Shown: in pieces, positions 32,488 to 46,200 of the stretch
Layout: every line of letters starts with the position of its first letter
How positions within the stretch are numbered: position 1 is the first letter of the stretch
DNA from: Daphnia carinata
Lineage: Eukaryota > Arthropoda > Branchiopoda > Diplostraca > Daphniidae
Reading direction: 5' to 3'
Assembly: GCF_022539665.2 (NCBI RefSeq)
Contig: NC_081337.1
Coordinates: forward strand, 3,076,679 to 3,140,678
DNA length: 64,000 nt
The notes under the pieces: generated by a model
What the model was told of the DNA's origin: nothing
Seen by the model: only the letters and a program-made list of their open reading frames with translations
The model's database searches: none
Program-made: the position numbers and the translations under genes

Positions 32488-35400
32488 ATGACGCGATTGA
32501 ATTTCATCAGCCTGTTCCTATTGATCGGTAAGAAACAAAAAGAAATTTTTTTTCATCTCTATTCGCCTTGACCCTAATGCAATTTCAGTTTTGTGGCCAT
32601 TTTCTCCTCTCGATTTTTGCTTCGCTGTGCACACACATACAGGGGCGAGGTTCTTTTCTTCTTTTCGGGGAATAGAAAATATTAATTTCATTATTTTTAA
32701 AAGTTTGAATCATTAATCGAAACGCTTGAGAATTGGCGGTTTTTTTTTATTTCGGGCGTTTGGGACCACCATGCAGCGTTGCTTCAGGCCAAAATGGCTT
32801 CCATATTCCTCCAAACATTTGATCTTTCTTCTTGCCTTAAGTTTTTTTCTTCATTCTTACCATCAACTTCAATCAGGTTCAATCTAGTCCAATTGGATTC
32901 TTTACAAAGGCCAGACACATTGAGAGATTTCTTGTGTTTAGCTCTTTCCTCTATAAAAAAAAAAAAGGCCTATGGCAGATGCTACGTATGCACTTTATAT
33001 CGTGAAGGTTCAATTGAAAAGTCTTGAGAGACGCACTCGACGGATGTTGTATTGTTCCCTTTTCCCACCAATTATCTCCAAACTCCCCCTAGATTGTGTG
33101 TAAAAACTACTTCTGGCCCAACATCCTCCTTTTCTTTTTACCAACTACAATCAGATACAAAAAAACGAGAAAAAGTTAATTAATGTGAACTTTTTTTTTT
33201 CGAGCATCTCCCCCCTTTTTTTCCGGTAGAACTTTTTTTTCCGGATGGGGAGGGGGGGGGAGGGACAAAAAAAAAACAAAATGGAGGAGGAGCGTCTTTA
33301 TTTTTGAAGGGAAGGGTGCTCAGGTACAGGTGGTCGCAGGTGGTAGATGTAGAAGAGGGGGGGAGGTCAAAACTTTGGTTCTTACATCCATCAGTAAACG
33401 GAAGTGGCGGATTTAAGGGAACCTTCTTCGTACTTCAACAATATTCAAAAACCTGTTGTTCAGGATTAGGAGGAACTGTGGCACTCCCACCCCCTCAACC
33501 GATACAATCACCCCCTCCTCTGTTATTTTCTTTTTCCTGTTTCAGAGAGATTAGAAAAGATCACGCGATAACTAAGCAAAAAAAAAAAAACTAAACTTCC
33601 TAGACGAGATTTCCGGTCAATTGTATTTGTAACTTTCGACTTTTTCGATTTTAATTTTTTAAAGAAAATAAATGCTTTACGTGTGTGGCCCAATGGAATT
33701 CGAGATGGACAGCAATTCGCATGTTCATTCACCAGCACGCGTCTCTTAGAAATAGATCTCTCGATAAGCGAAAACTTACACCCGCCGCTTTTATTTAGGC
33801 TCTCTGCGCGCCATCTATCGCCGTATTTGTTTTAACGTCAAACAACGTCACTCGGTAAACAAACAGATCAGGCCCAGTGGATAAATGTAAGGCGTGGGAA
33901 AGGGAAAAAAAGGCTTCAAGTGGATAGTTTTCTTTACTGAGTGTGCTCGTTTTTTTTTTTTGAATAATCCACGTGGAATAACTTAACGATAAAAAAAAAT
34001 TTTCGTTGGGTGAATTGATTTTTTATTTTTCAAAGAAAACGAGGGAGTTGGGTGAATTATTGATTACGTTCCTTTTGTGGGGGGGATGCGGTTAAAAGAC
34101 CTTGTGTATTGTTTTTGCTCCTTTTTTTATATATATATCTAACAAATAAGAATTCAAGCGGGGGGGGAGGGATCAATGAACGAAAACTTTCGTGCGCCGG
34201 TTTGTTGGCCGACGTTGCGTGATTAGTTTCAACGTACCCATTTTTTTTTGCGTGTGTGTGTTCTCTGATGGTTGTTGACTCGGTGAAAGGTTGTCCTGTT
34301 TGGGTGAAAGTTGGGTAGACATCATCTTTTTTCCCCTTGCATTTTGATATGATAGATTAGGAATAAAACGGGTTCGTCTTAAGTGCTATCGTATGTTTGG
34401 TCCTCGTGCCTAACATGACTGGAACTACTTTTGCTGTTCATATTTTTGTCTTTTTCCAGGAAAGAGAAAATCGATAACCGGAATTTTTTTGTGTGTGTTT
34501 CAAATTTTTCCTAATTGACGAGGAGGGGGAAATAGGGTGGGGTTAGACGAGGGACCACCGTTCCCGAGAAGGTGCCAAATTGGCTGCATGGCCTTCGTAT
34601 TTTTTTTTATATATCTTGTTATTTTAGATCTTAAAAAAGAAAAAAAAAATCCCCCAACAGCCCGGAACCGAAACTCCATCAAGCGTATAGCCTTTCCCTC
34701 CTCCTCCTCCTTCCTCTATCTAGTTATTTTCTTATTTTTTTCTTCTTTATTACTTTCAAGTTTTTCTTACTGCAACCGTCTGCGGTTTTTAGTGAGCTGT
34801 AATACGCACACACACACGGACGGTTATTGGTCGAAAAACGACGGCAGGTGTCTGTGGGTGGTGCGTCACTGTCGTGAGCTCACTCGAATCAACACACACT
34901 CAGAAAGAAAGAAAGAAAGAAAAGGAAAAAAAAAACTTTAATTTCTACACGACCTCAAGTTCGTTCAACTGCCTGTGCTAACTTTAGATGACGTCACTCA
35001 CCTCGTTGTCCGTCTCCTTTCTTTTTCGTTTACCCGACGAAAACATGGGGCACTGTCGAAATAATTTGCGAAGGCCGTTCCCTTTCGGTCTGATTGTTTG
35101 CAAAGAGGTGAATGTAAATCAAGTCTTCCGCTTTCAAATAACAAAAGTCGTTTTTACTTTGGAAAACAAACGACAATTCTCGCGTGTCTTTTAAGGACTT
35201 GAACACGCACGTTTTTTAAAGAAAGAAAACGGTAATTGAATTTAATTTTTAGCAGGCGGGGAAATGTGATACGTGAGGGCTAAATGTGTGTAGCAATTGA
35301 AACTTTTGAAGGGATGTAAGAGAAAACGTCACAAGTCGAAAACGACACGCACCAAAAACGAAAATGCGGTTCGACGGGAACCGGCTGTTCAGGGTGCCGG

Positions 35401-38400
35401 CAAAAAGAAAAAATAATAATAATTTTTTTGTGTGTGTATGTTTTTTGAATCGACACCAGAGCAGATCGTCGTCTCGATTTCAAAGCTTCGTGTCGGATTA
35501 CTTGCATCAACTCCAATTACCTTCTTTCTCTAGGGTGGGAGATGTTCTGGGTCAGCAAAGAAGAAAAAAAAAAGAACTCGTAAAATAAATATTTACGTTG
35601 ATTTAAATATTCAAAAAAGAAAAATGAGAAATATCTATTTTTTTTAAGGAATAAAAAAACCTGTTGGTACGTCGCTTTTTGATGTTTCAAATCGCATTAC
35701 CTAACTTGGCAATGTCGCATCCAATCGTTTAGAAAATGTACCGCTATGTATGCAAATCATCCCAAAGAGGAGCTAAAGAGAGAGAGAGAGAGCAATGATG
35801 ATGAGGGGAATCAACAATTTTGCTCGTGTGTATGTGTGTAACGGAACAGACACACACACGGAAGGAGAAAAGGAAATCTGATGGGAAGGAAAAGCGTCGC
35901 TTTTCAGGGGTTGGGTGGGGGGACGCTTGTGTACGAAAACTGTACAAAAGAAGCGAACGACGCAGCTGCCGGGTTGCCCGTAGCAACAAGAGCGTCTATC
36001 GATTTTTGCCCCCTCCTCCTCTTCCCCTACAAGCGATTTTTTTGGGGGGGGGGGAGAAGAAAGGAAAATATCCTGATGAAAAAAGGAAGTAGAGAGAGAG
36101 AGAGGCAAAGCACAAAAAAAAATGGATCTGAGAAGGGGATGAAAATAGATCACGCGGGATTTTGTTTGGCTGATGATGAACTTTTTTTTTTTCGTACAAT
36201 ATCCCCGACATATGGCGGATGACGCCATTTGCATTTTTTTCTGAAAGAAACGCAAATAATAGCAATCATCGTTTTTCTTTTTTTCTACGATTGATTGTAA
36301 CGGTAACAACAGCCAATGGTTTTTTCTTTTTCGGAGCTTTTTGTTCAGAATTCTTCTCATTGTGGAGGAGAACCTTTTTTGCTCGTTGGATGTTTTTGGG
36401 AAGAAAGAAAAATGACCGTTGCTGCAAAACGCCCTCGGGGTAGATCACAGGTAGATGGGGTTTCAAGGTGTTGTGTCGAGTACGTGGTGCGTGTGCACTC
36501 GATGTTCTTCTTTTCCTCTCTCTCTCTCTCTTCTTCTTCTACCTTGCATTCTTAGATTTCAAACCGTGCCCTCAAGCCACAAGGTTTTTCTTTTTTCGAG
36601 TCTGGGAAAATTACCACCAACCGCCGCCATTCGTTTTTTTTCTTATTCTTTCCGCCCTATCTCGACTACGTGCAATGTGATTTCCACATTTTGATCAGAA
36701 TATATATATATATATAAAAAAAATATAAGAACTCTTCTCCTTCCTCACTTTTCTCTCTCTATCCTGAAGTTAGGTTACGTGTGTCTAATGCCCACCGGGT
36801 GAATAAAAAGGGAGGGTCGTCCCTGAGAAACTCTCAAAGAGCTCCACTGAGAAAATAATAAGAAACTTTTATTTTTATTTTCTTATGTCGAAAGGTTTCT
36901 TTTTTTTTTTTGTCTTTTTACTGGTTTTTTCGGTGGTGGCCGAAAAAAGAACCACCGAGTTACTGATCGTTTTTTTCCCACAGTGCGTTCCTATTCGCTG
37001 TGTATTATATCTCCATGATTCACGAAGACTTTTTTTTTTTGCTTTCCACGATTCCTATCCCCCCACCATGTCTGTTTCTTTTCTTCAGCCCGTTGTCTTG
37101 TCGATTATTATTGTACCTTTCTCCTTTTTTTTTTTATGACGGGCGTCTGTTTTTTCTCCATTGTGTGGGTGGGGTTGCCTGTTACCTTGATGATGAGCTT
37201 GTTCCGACGAACGCTAGATGGCTGTAGGTGTTTGATAGTTTTTGTGGATTTTTTATCTAAAATAATCGATGCTAGATGGCTCTACGTGTTTCATTCATAT
37301 TAAACTAATCGATTTTTTTTTATTGTTTTTGAAAATTAGGCATTGCCAATTGTCAAGTGACGATCGAGCCACAGAATATCGTCGTGCGACAAGGCGAAGT
37401 GACGAGATTGATGTGCAAAACGCGCACGCCAATCGAGAACTGCTTGTGGGAGATCAACGGCGATCTCTTCAACTTATTGCAGGGCAGTCCTTACGAACCA
37501 TTCGGAATCCTGGAGGATGGAGAATGCGGCATTCAGGTTAGACGAACATTTTCGAACTTGAAAACGGTAAAAATAAAAAAAATAGTAAAAGGTCTAAATG
37601 TTTCTTTTTTTTTATTATGATTGGAATCAGGCGAGAATTACGGAGGCTGAAAACGGCGTATGGTCCTGCCGTGTGTTCCTTAAAGCAACGAACAGATCGC
37701 CCGCCGAACGGGCCAGCGCTAACGTCACCGTTTTAGGTATTGTTATATCGTTTTTTTTTTTATACAGCACATGCACTTATTATTATATGATTATTATTTT
37801 ACACAAACGCATCTGGTGGTTGGGTCTGCACAATTTTATTAACTGGTTTTGCGGTGTGGCATTTTGTTTGTTATTGCAGCATTGCCGCAGATTTCACTGC
37901 GGCCCATGGAGGAAACCATCACGGTCATTGCTGGAGAAACGACCACAATTGATTGTTTGGTATCCAACGCCCGTCCTGTCCCTGCCATCATGTGGATGTT
38001 AGGTAACATTAGCTTTGAATTTTACTCAACCATTTTTCTCTTTGAAATCATTTGGAATGAAACATATTTTTCATTAATTATTTACCATCGGGGAAGACGG
38101 GGAAGTTTAATTAACAATTGGGGCAATGATACCGAAATGAAGAAAGATGGACCACAATATAAACGGGTTAACGATCGCTGTGCGAAATGCCCTGCGATGT
38201 GGAGCTCACACACACAAAAAAAAAAAAGTCCGGCTGGTTAACGAACCGGTTGATTTGCTCGAATTGTGTTGTGGCTTTTCTTAGAATTTTCGCCCGTCTG
38301 TCGTTTTTCGTTCGTGCGTGACGTTACTCAAAAGACCTTTTCCTTCATATCCTCAAATTATTTTTTCTTGAGCCCTCTTTTTTTTTAAAGATGTGGACAT

Positions 38401-39508
38401 TCCGTTATGTTTTGATTCGCCTCGTCATCATTTGATGCCCTTGCTAGCAATTTTAACGTCTTTTTCCCCATCGGACAGGCGATCGTGAATTGGATTTCAC
38501 CAATACGCAAACGGTTGTGGAACCGCGACAGGGTGGCGACAACACGAAGGTGAGTATCACCAGCAAGTTGAACTACGCCTTCCAGGCTGTCGACCACGAC
38601 AAGTCGCTCCGTTGCGTCACCACTGGACCGTGGCTGACGATGGAAGATCCCCACCAAGCCTCGGCTCAATTGAACGTCATCTGTGAGTCTGCTTTGACAT
38701 CTGTTTTTTATCTATTTGGCACCGCCAGTCTAACTGTTTATTTCATTTTTTTAAAATGCAGTTCCGCCGCAACCGAAAGACGACATGACGCTGTACGGTT
38801 TCGTGCTCGGTCAGCCTGGTGACATCACCGTCAACTTTACAGCTAATCCCCGCCCGTCGAACGTCGTCTGGAAGCTGGACAGCGAGACCGAGTTGGCTGT
38901 TGAACCCTTTACTGGACGTTCCAGCGATCCTCGCGTCGAAGTCAGCGAGCTCAGGAGCACCGTAAGTTGAATATCAACACGTTGATAAAAACCTCGTGCG
39001 AAAAATAATTAATATTTGAAATTGGAAATGAAATAGAACGCGACATCGTACGAGGCCCGTTTGCGGATCAAGTCGGTGAGCGAAGCCGACGCCCGTCGCA
39101 TCTTCCGTCTGGTCGTCGAATCGTCGATGAACGGCGAGCCCGTCTCGCAGGAGTACATGGTGCGCCTGTCTACATCTCCAGCTCCGCTTCAATGTAACCC
39201 GAATCAAATTGAGAACTGTTCGAATCAAGCCAACCGACGGACCGTTGATTCTCGTTCTGATTTAGCCGGCGGAGTCAGCGGCGGCGGAATCGCTGCTATC
39301 GTCATCGTCCTCGTTGCCGTCCTTGTCGTCACGGCCGTCGTCCTCTACGCTCGCAATACTGGCCGCTGGTGCTTTGCTGGTTAGTTCATCATTTTCATTT
39401 TTATTATATATTTTTTTTTTGTCCTTTTTTTATTTTTCATTTGTTTTGTTTTTTGAAATCATATTCTTTTAGTTCTTATACTTCTCTACAACTTTTCTAT
39501 TTTTCTCT

Positions 39509-39544
<36 letters not shown>

Positions 39545-42500
39545 TTCATCTTTTTTATTTATTTATTTAAATGACAGTCAATACTGACTGCTAGTTTTAA
39601 TATCTTTCCCAATAGTTCGTCGTAGTTAGTTTCATCGTTCGAGGTTTCTTTTTTTTTAAAGACTTTTGTCAGATGTAGAAGTTGATTTCTATTTCTCTCC
39701 CGGCCATCCTCTTCAAAAAAAAATCCATCCTCAACGTCCCATCTTTTTTTTTTTAATTCTTCAACCGGATTTCAGTGGAAAAAAGGAGAGAGAAAAAAAA
39801 ATTGGTTTTTCGTGAGGATCTTTCCTTTTCTGGTTTGAAGCAACTCTTTTTTTTTTTTTTAATTATCAATGTCTTGTTATTATTATTTATTTTTTTTTGT
39901 GGGAGGTTAAGGGTTAATGGTTTGATTTAATCTGATATTAAATAATACGACGCTTTTTGCTGTTAACTCAATTTTAATTATCTTAATAAAAATTAATAAT
40001 TAATTCAAAAAAAAAAAAAGGATGAGAAAAATATTCAAATCATAACCGGTGACTTTTCCTATCAGCTTCTTTGTTTATGGGGGTTTTGTGTTTCTCTTCT
40101 TTAAAAAAATTAATGTGATTTTCTTTTTTTTTTTTAACTTCCTCATTTTTGATTAACAATTTTTAATATTTTATTTATGGTGTTTTTGTGTTGCCAATCA
40201 AAACCAGCGCTAAATCCGCGTTTTTTTTCTCTTTTGTTTTTTTTCTTTTTTTTTTCTTTTTTTTTTATTACGAAAATCTCCAAAACCCAAACCCATCCCA
40301 TTGCCCAACATCCCTGATCCTCCAATATTTTATTTACGTGTCATTTTTTTTCCCCATTTTTGAATTTTGTTTCCCCACACATTGTGATACCATCCCCACC
40401 ATGAAAAACACATCACACACACAAAAATCATCTTTAAAATCCCCACGTTCCCTCCTCCATCGGATTCCGTTTGATTTTTTTTTGTTTGTCATTCTGCTCT
40501 TTGCACGAATTATGATTTTTTTTTTCATCCGTCATGTTCGTGTGTGTGTGTGTCATTGCACGCCAATGCCTTCCGAAACACACAAACAAAACAACAACCT
40601 GCCGGTGTGTGTCTGTGTTGCGTGTGACATGTTCGTGCCCTATTGTTTTGTGTCAAACCTTTTTTCCCGCCCCGTCCATCATCCCGCCGTCCTTTCCTCC
40701 CCCCCTCCCACCCCATCCCCGTGTTCTACGTGAATGCCTCCTTAGGTGGACGTCGGACTGTAGGCGAAGGTGAATCACAGGCGCGCATCGACGAGGAGAA
40801 CCCCGGTGAGATCGTCAAGGAGAAGGAAGGCAAGGAGGGACCGCTCAAAGGATCCAACGAGAACTTGAACCTCCAATTGGCTGGCCCAGATGGCGCTGAA
40901 AACGGCAACGGAGTTCCGGCTCCCATCAAAGAGGCTCAACAGCAGACGAACGGCGGCACAACGCCCGATGGCAAAGACACGGCCGTTTGATTTTGTGCAG
41001 CGACAGGAACATTAAAAAAGAGACACGTTTATATATTGAAGTTTAAAAAAAAAAAGAAAAACTAGACCATGTTAGAATGGGGGAGAAACAGCAGAAGAGA
41101 AGAGAAGACCGCAAAAGAACAAAAGAATTATGATACGCGACAATGAAAATTTTAAGACAATTGTGCGGGGGGACTACCACAATTATATTTGAGAAAAATT
41201 TGAATTTTTTCTCGATGAATTTTAACTTGGACAAAAATTCTCATTTTTGACACACTTTCTTCCATCACATAATTTTTTTTTTTGTCTTCATTTTTTTTTT
41301 TTTGGCTTCGCTTCCAAGTAATTTGACCAAAAAAAAAAGTTTCGTCAGACGTAAACTTTTTTTTTTTATTTTTAGACATTTAATTGGGTCGGTTTTTATT
41401 CATTTTTTTAATTTCCGGATTTTCGTGTGTGTGTGTGTGTGTGTATTTCTCCATTTTGAAGCTAGCGGATTCCACTGATCCCCTCCAATTATTAGAAGAG
41501 AAAAAAACAAAACAAGAAGCTGTGTTACATATTCAAAACATGTTTACGTCGCCCGCTGCGTATGTGTCACTGTATGTCTGCCGCCACTGTTGTGTATAAT
41601 TTGGGCGTCTTACACACATACAAAAAAAAAAAAGACGGCGAGATAGGGACAGTCCTTTCCAAGAGATGGCGTTCAATCTGATTGATGGACATTCCCCCGC
41701 GTTTGAAAATGACCGCAAAGACGACCGCCCCCGCTCTCGCCGTTGATTTTGTATTAGCGCTTCATTTTTCATTCCTTTTTCTTCAGGTTTTTTTTTTTAT
41801 TATTATTATAAATCTTTCCATACTTCTCTGTAGTTTTTAGATGTAGCAGTCACACTCTTTTTCGTAGTCTTTATATTAAAAAATCATTTTGAATTTTTTC
41901 AGTCAAGCGTCTGTGGCCACACAACAGTGGCCGGACGCAATCTCCATTTCCATTTTTGCTGTAAAATTCTCTTAAAAAAAAAAAAAAAAGAACATTACCG
42001 ACATTCTCTTTTTTTTTCTCCCTCATTTTTGGGGGTTTATTGCCCATCCCGTCCTTTATCCAAAACTAAATAAAACAAACAAAAAAAAAAGAGAAAAATG
42101 AGAACGATATTTCCTTTCCTCCTTTCGCAGACATTTCCAGAAACGCAAAAACAAATTATGAATTTAAGAAGATGGCGAATTCAAAAAGTAAATCGATGTA
42201 GTGTTTTGTAATTTTCCCCTCCCCTCCCCCCCCCCTCCCAATACGTTTTTTTAGGTGTCTATATTTAAGTGGTTATGTATAAGCTTGTGTGATGTGACGC
42301 CCCCTCCCCCTTACTCGCCCTCATCCCCTTTTGTGTTTGATATTCAAATCATGTTTTTTTTTTTCGTTTTTTATTTCCTCATCTTTTTACCTCTTCCCAA
42401 TTCAACAAAAAAAAAAATACAAACCAAAAAGACAAAAAAAAAATAGAAAGGAGATGAAAGTCTTTTGTCACTTGACATATTCAATTGCTTTTAGACACAA

Positions 42501-43229
42501 CCCTACCCCCTCAAAAAAAAAATATGAAAACCCACACGCAAACAACCGCACGTTGAGCACGAATGTCGCCACATGTTTGACATAACACATCTAATATTCT
42601 TCCCTTTTTTTTCCGGTTCTCTGCAGGAAGCCATTCCGTTGGCGTCAGTACCAAAGAAAGGTAATATGCAAATTTTCAAAAACAAAAAATTTTTTTGACT
42701 TAATGCTTTCGTGTAAAAAAAAAATTCTAGTGCGGATGAAGAAGCCGGCGAAGTGGGTCCCAACGAGGATGACGAGGACAATGCCGGACAAGGAGACAAC
42801 CTTCATCAAGGCGCCGGTGAGGTGAAAGTAGAAACGAGTAATCAACGACAAAGTCTCACGCACCGGATCTCATCGCTCTACGAGACGCTGATTAGCAAAA
42901 CGGCCCCTAAAAAATCAGCCGGAGCATCCGCCGGAATTGGGAACGCCGCTGTCGATATCGATGCAAAGGTAAAAACATAAGATAAAAAAACGAATAGGTA
43001 AAAAAAAAAAAAAATTGACACGTCATCATCATTCATATTTTTTTTTTGTGGCTTGTCACGTTAAAAGGAAGGAGCGATCGTCTACGCCGAATTGGATTTG
43101 AAAACACCGGCAGGTGAAGGCGCCATGTCCGACTCGGCCGTTCGGATGATCAAGGACGACACGACCGAATATGCTGAAATTGTGCCCGTGAAAGGCAAGG
43201 ACAGTGCGGCAACAACGCCGAATGAATAA
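32488..43229 (+). CDS. Fas3: Fasciclin-3-like Ig adhesion protein, alternative C-termini
   Basis: Shared exons 32488-32527, 37340-37536, 37631-37736, 37880-38002, 38479-38682, 38762-38961 and 39037-39379 encode a signal peptide (MTRLNFISLFLLIGIANC), three Ig-like regions and one membrane segment (GGIAAIVIVLVAVLVVTAVV) ending ARNTGRWCFAG. That ending closely resembles the juxtamembrane ARATGRWCFGG of insect Fas3. Two endings share the same phase. The short one uses exon 40746-40990 (stop at 40988; 485 aa total). The long one uses 42627-42660, 42731-42968 and 43068-43229 (stop at 43227; 548 aa). The long tail carries IVYAELDL and TEYAEIV. The first intron is about 4.8 kb. Known role: homophilic adhesion at junctions and axons; isoform use here is inferred. 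Confidence 0.83.
35776..35792. repeat. (GA)n microsatellite
   Basis: About 8 GA units in the Fasciclin-3 first intron. Confidence 0.8.
35973..35987. promoter_or_regulatory. RFX-type X-box-like inverted repeat
   Basis: GTTGCC-CGT-AGCAAC, two half-sites with a 3-bp spacer close to the RFX consensus GTNRCC(N1-3)RGYAAC. It lies inside the Fasciclin-3 first intron. Function is untested. Confidence 0.3.
36700..36716. repeat. (TA)n microsatellite
   Basis: About 8 TA units followed by poly-A. Confidence 0.8.
39514..39541. repeat. (TC)n microsatellite
   Basis: About 14 uninterrupted TC units in the intron just after the Fasciclin-3 membrane exon. Confidence 0.9.
40746..40990 (+). CDS. Fas3: Fasciclin-3 alternative terminal exon (short tail)
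   Basis: Acceptor CTCCTTAG, then GGRRTVGEGESQARIDEENP and a charged, Gly/Asn/Gln-rich tail ending GKDTAV and TGA. It joins exon 39037-39379 in phase 1, as does exon 42627, so the two endings are mutually exclusive. No tyrosine motif is present in this tail. Confidence 0.75.
41425..41444. repeat. (GT)n microsatellite
   Basis: About 10 GT units between the two alternative Fasciclin-3 endings. Confidence 0.85.
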
Positions 43230-46200
43230 AAACGCAAGTTGACTTTCTCTCTTTAGCACGCGCATATCGTAACGGACAAAAAAAAAAAAAGAAATAACTT
43301 TAAAAAAAAGCAACTTTTAAGTTAAATCACATTGTGAAATTCTCAACGCTAAATTTTTGCGTAACAAACATTTTGAACAAGTAAACAGAGGCATCATTTT
43401 TTTTTTAATTCCCCCATTTCAGTGTGCGTTTTATTTTTGCGTGTAATTGTATTTCCAATTTTTTTTTTAATGGTGGACTTTCACAATTCATGACATTTCT
43501 TCCGGTTTTTTATTTAAAGAAGCTAACGTAAAAAGGACAAAAAAAAATTCTATTGTGTGTGATTTTCGCTTGTATAATTTTTTTCTCTCATTTGTTGTAC
43601 AAAAAAAAAGGAAAAAAAAAATCATAGCGAATCCCGCGTTTTTCCCGCAACTGCCCATTTTGAAATTGTGCATTTTATTTTTTTGCAATTTGATCCAAGT
43701 GCGAATTATTTTTTAAGTAAGCAAAACGTTTTAAAATGGCAAACTAAAATTCCAATATTTCATCGCTTTTTAAACTGGGAACAATTTCAAATATTCAAAC
43801 ATCCGAAATATGTAAAACCCCTTGCGTTTCGTATCATTTTTGTCCATCCCTGACAAACTCAACCTCAAAATATACAACAACAGTTTAAAAAAAAAATTAT
43901 CGTGTTTCATTTTGGAGTTTTAACGAACGCCCAAAATGTTCTTTAATTCATTGACTTTCTCTCTAAAAAAAAAAGCCAAACAATTTGTTTCGGTTCATTT
44001 TACACAAAGCTGGCGACCCACAACGATAATGGCTCAACGTCTCTCTTCCGAACGTTGACTTAAAGTAACCATTTATGCATATCATAAATTTATTAGTTTT
44101 TTTTTTTTGGGCGATACAGCTTTAAAAAAAATGTGCGTTTGAATTACGACTCTGTTCCCTCCTTTTTCGAAACTGGGCGGGCGCGCGCACAGAGTTGTTG
44201 AAAATAAACAAGAAAATGTTTGGTGTGCTCATTACGTATGCCGCCTGATTGGGCGGTTTTGATTTTCCTCTTGTGGCCGAATTTTTGCACGAGCCATTCA
44301 CGATTTTATTTTTGAAGTAATCGTGGCTGACGTTGAGTATTTTTTACGAGGATGTTGTACCTAAAAAAACATTGGGGCAAGACTTGCGATGATTCACCAG
44401 TTGGCGGTCCAGGCAAAAAAGGGGATCGTAAATTCCCATGAATATTAACACCCCGAATAGTTTAGGTTTGTCTCTCTATCTGTATTCCTTTTATTGCCTT
44501 CAATTCTTGGCGACACGTTTTGCCCATTTGCCCCCGTCTTTTAAAAGAAGATCGTGTACATATTGCCGACCGTTGGGGTTCAGCAACGTGATTATCTCAC
44601 ATTTGAGTCCATTAAAACATTCGGCTTAAAGGCCGACCCGAGATAATGAATTTGTATATCGTTGGGCCGTCTAATAATTCATTGCAATCGCGAGAAAAAA
44701 AGGGATTCGTTTTAATGTTGGAAAGATTTTCTTTTTTTCAGAAGGGAATTTCCAATTTGGGCAGAGAAAAGAGAGGAACGAATTTCGAACACCAGCAGCG
44801 CCGTTAATGTTTCACGCCGTGATTAAGTGTGATATGAGTCACGAGTCTATTGCGTCACCGCCCTAGAACTTCAATATTTTCTATTGAATATGCAAATGAA
44901 AACATATTGCGCCTCCTATACATGAACCTGATTGGATTTCGTATCAAGGGCGATGCTATGTGATATGCCAATGTCCATTATACACACAGCTGCCCAGAGA
45001 ACGAAAATGTTTACGTCTGTACTCACATCATTCTGTGGCCCATCTTCTTTTACTTTCTGTGGAATATGATAAGACATCAAAAGTCGTGAATCATTTTATG
45101 GGATAGCATAGGCTACTTACCGTAAGAACTGCTGGCAATGTTTGTTTCTTTTTTCTAGTTGAACAGGGTGTTTCCCTGGACATCGTGTTATATGCCTGTT
45201 TGTCTTCTTCTCGTGGACGAACAGCAGACGACACACGGTCCCTTTTTACGAGCTACGAACAACGTACGCAAGTTATTGCTTAGTGTGTCATAGAATCTTA
45301 ACGATTTTTTAAGGCTTTAGTCATCTTCTTTGAGTCTGTGATCGTCCTGCTTGGACAAAAAAGCCTTTCCAAATACGCAAGGCACGCGTAAGTTTCAATA
45401 ATTCATTGAATGACTTTCAAGATTTTCAAATGTGTTCGACTGGACCACGTGGTGATGTCAATCACCGCTGTGTTAACAATCCATCAGTGACGAGGTATGA
45501 CTAGTTGTCCATCGTTTATACGAACACCCACCGAGATCCTTATCTGAGAGTTAAACTATCGGCGTATCTGTTAATGAGCTTCATTTGTTTTGTTCCACCC
45601 ATTTCTTGTTACGTTTACCAACACGAGAGGCCGTAGAAAACAGTCGACACACTAAAAACAGAACATTACCAAAAAGAGAGAGAAGATCCACTCACAAAAG
45701 AAAAGAGGGTCGACTATAGCAAAAAAAAAAGAAAGAATTTGCATTTCAAGTCTGTCGAGAATTCTTTTCACATTTTGGTGGCAACCTCAGGTGCCATTCA
45801 CAAAAGTGGACAACGCCATGACGGGCTACCACAATAACAAGAAAATCGTGAGTTTTTAAGGAGTTAAAAAAGAAAACAAGCCTAGACACTTGTTGAAGAA
45901 AACTAAAATGAATAAAACTGTTTCAACAGAAACGATAAGAATCTTTCCTAAAAGTTTTCAGGAAAATTCTCAAGTGCTCATTCGTAAAATTTCGTCAGTC
46001 ATCCGATGCCGCAATGCCAGACCTCGTGTAGTTTCCAATTTATATTATTTAGACTACAACAAACAAAACACCGACTCTAAAATTCTTTTTTTTTTATAAA
46101 CATTTTATTAAGTGTGAAAAAAAAAATATATTCAATTGAAAATATATGGCCTACTATTTGCATAGTAACTTAGTCCACCACGTGCTGCCAACTGTAAATA

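Larger units (their letters stand above)
32528..37339 (+). other. First intron of Fasciclin-3 gene
   Basis: 4.8 kb, unusually long for this window, dense in poly-T, poly-A and G-rich runs, with (GA)n near 35776 and (TA)n near 36700. No coding exon was identified. It is a likely site of regulatory elements. Confidence 0.6.

Noticed and set aside
35773-36360. 195-codon open stretch on the minus strand inside the Fasciclin-3 first intron
   Set aside because: Made of Ser/Lys/Phe/Pro runs from GA- and poly-T tracts, with no family features.
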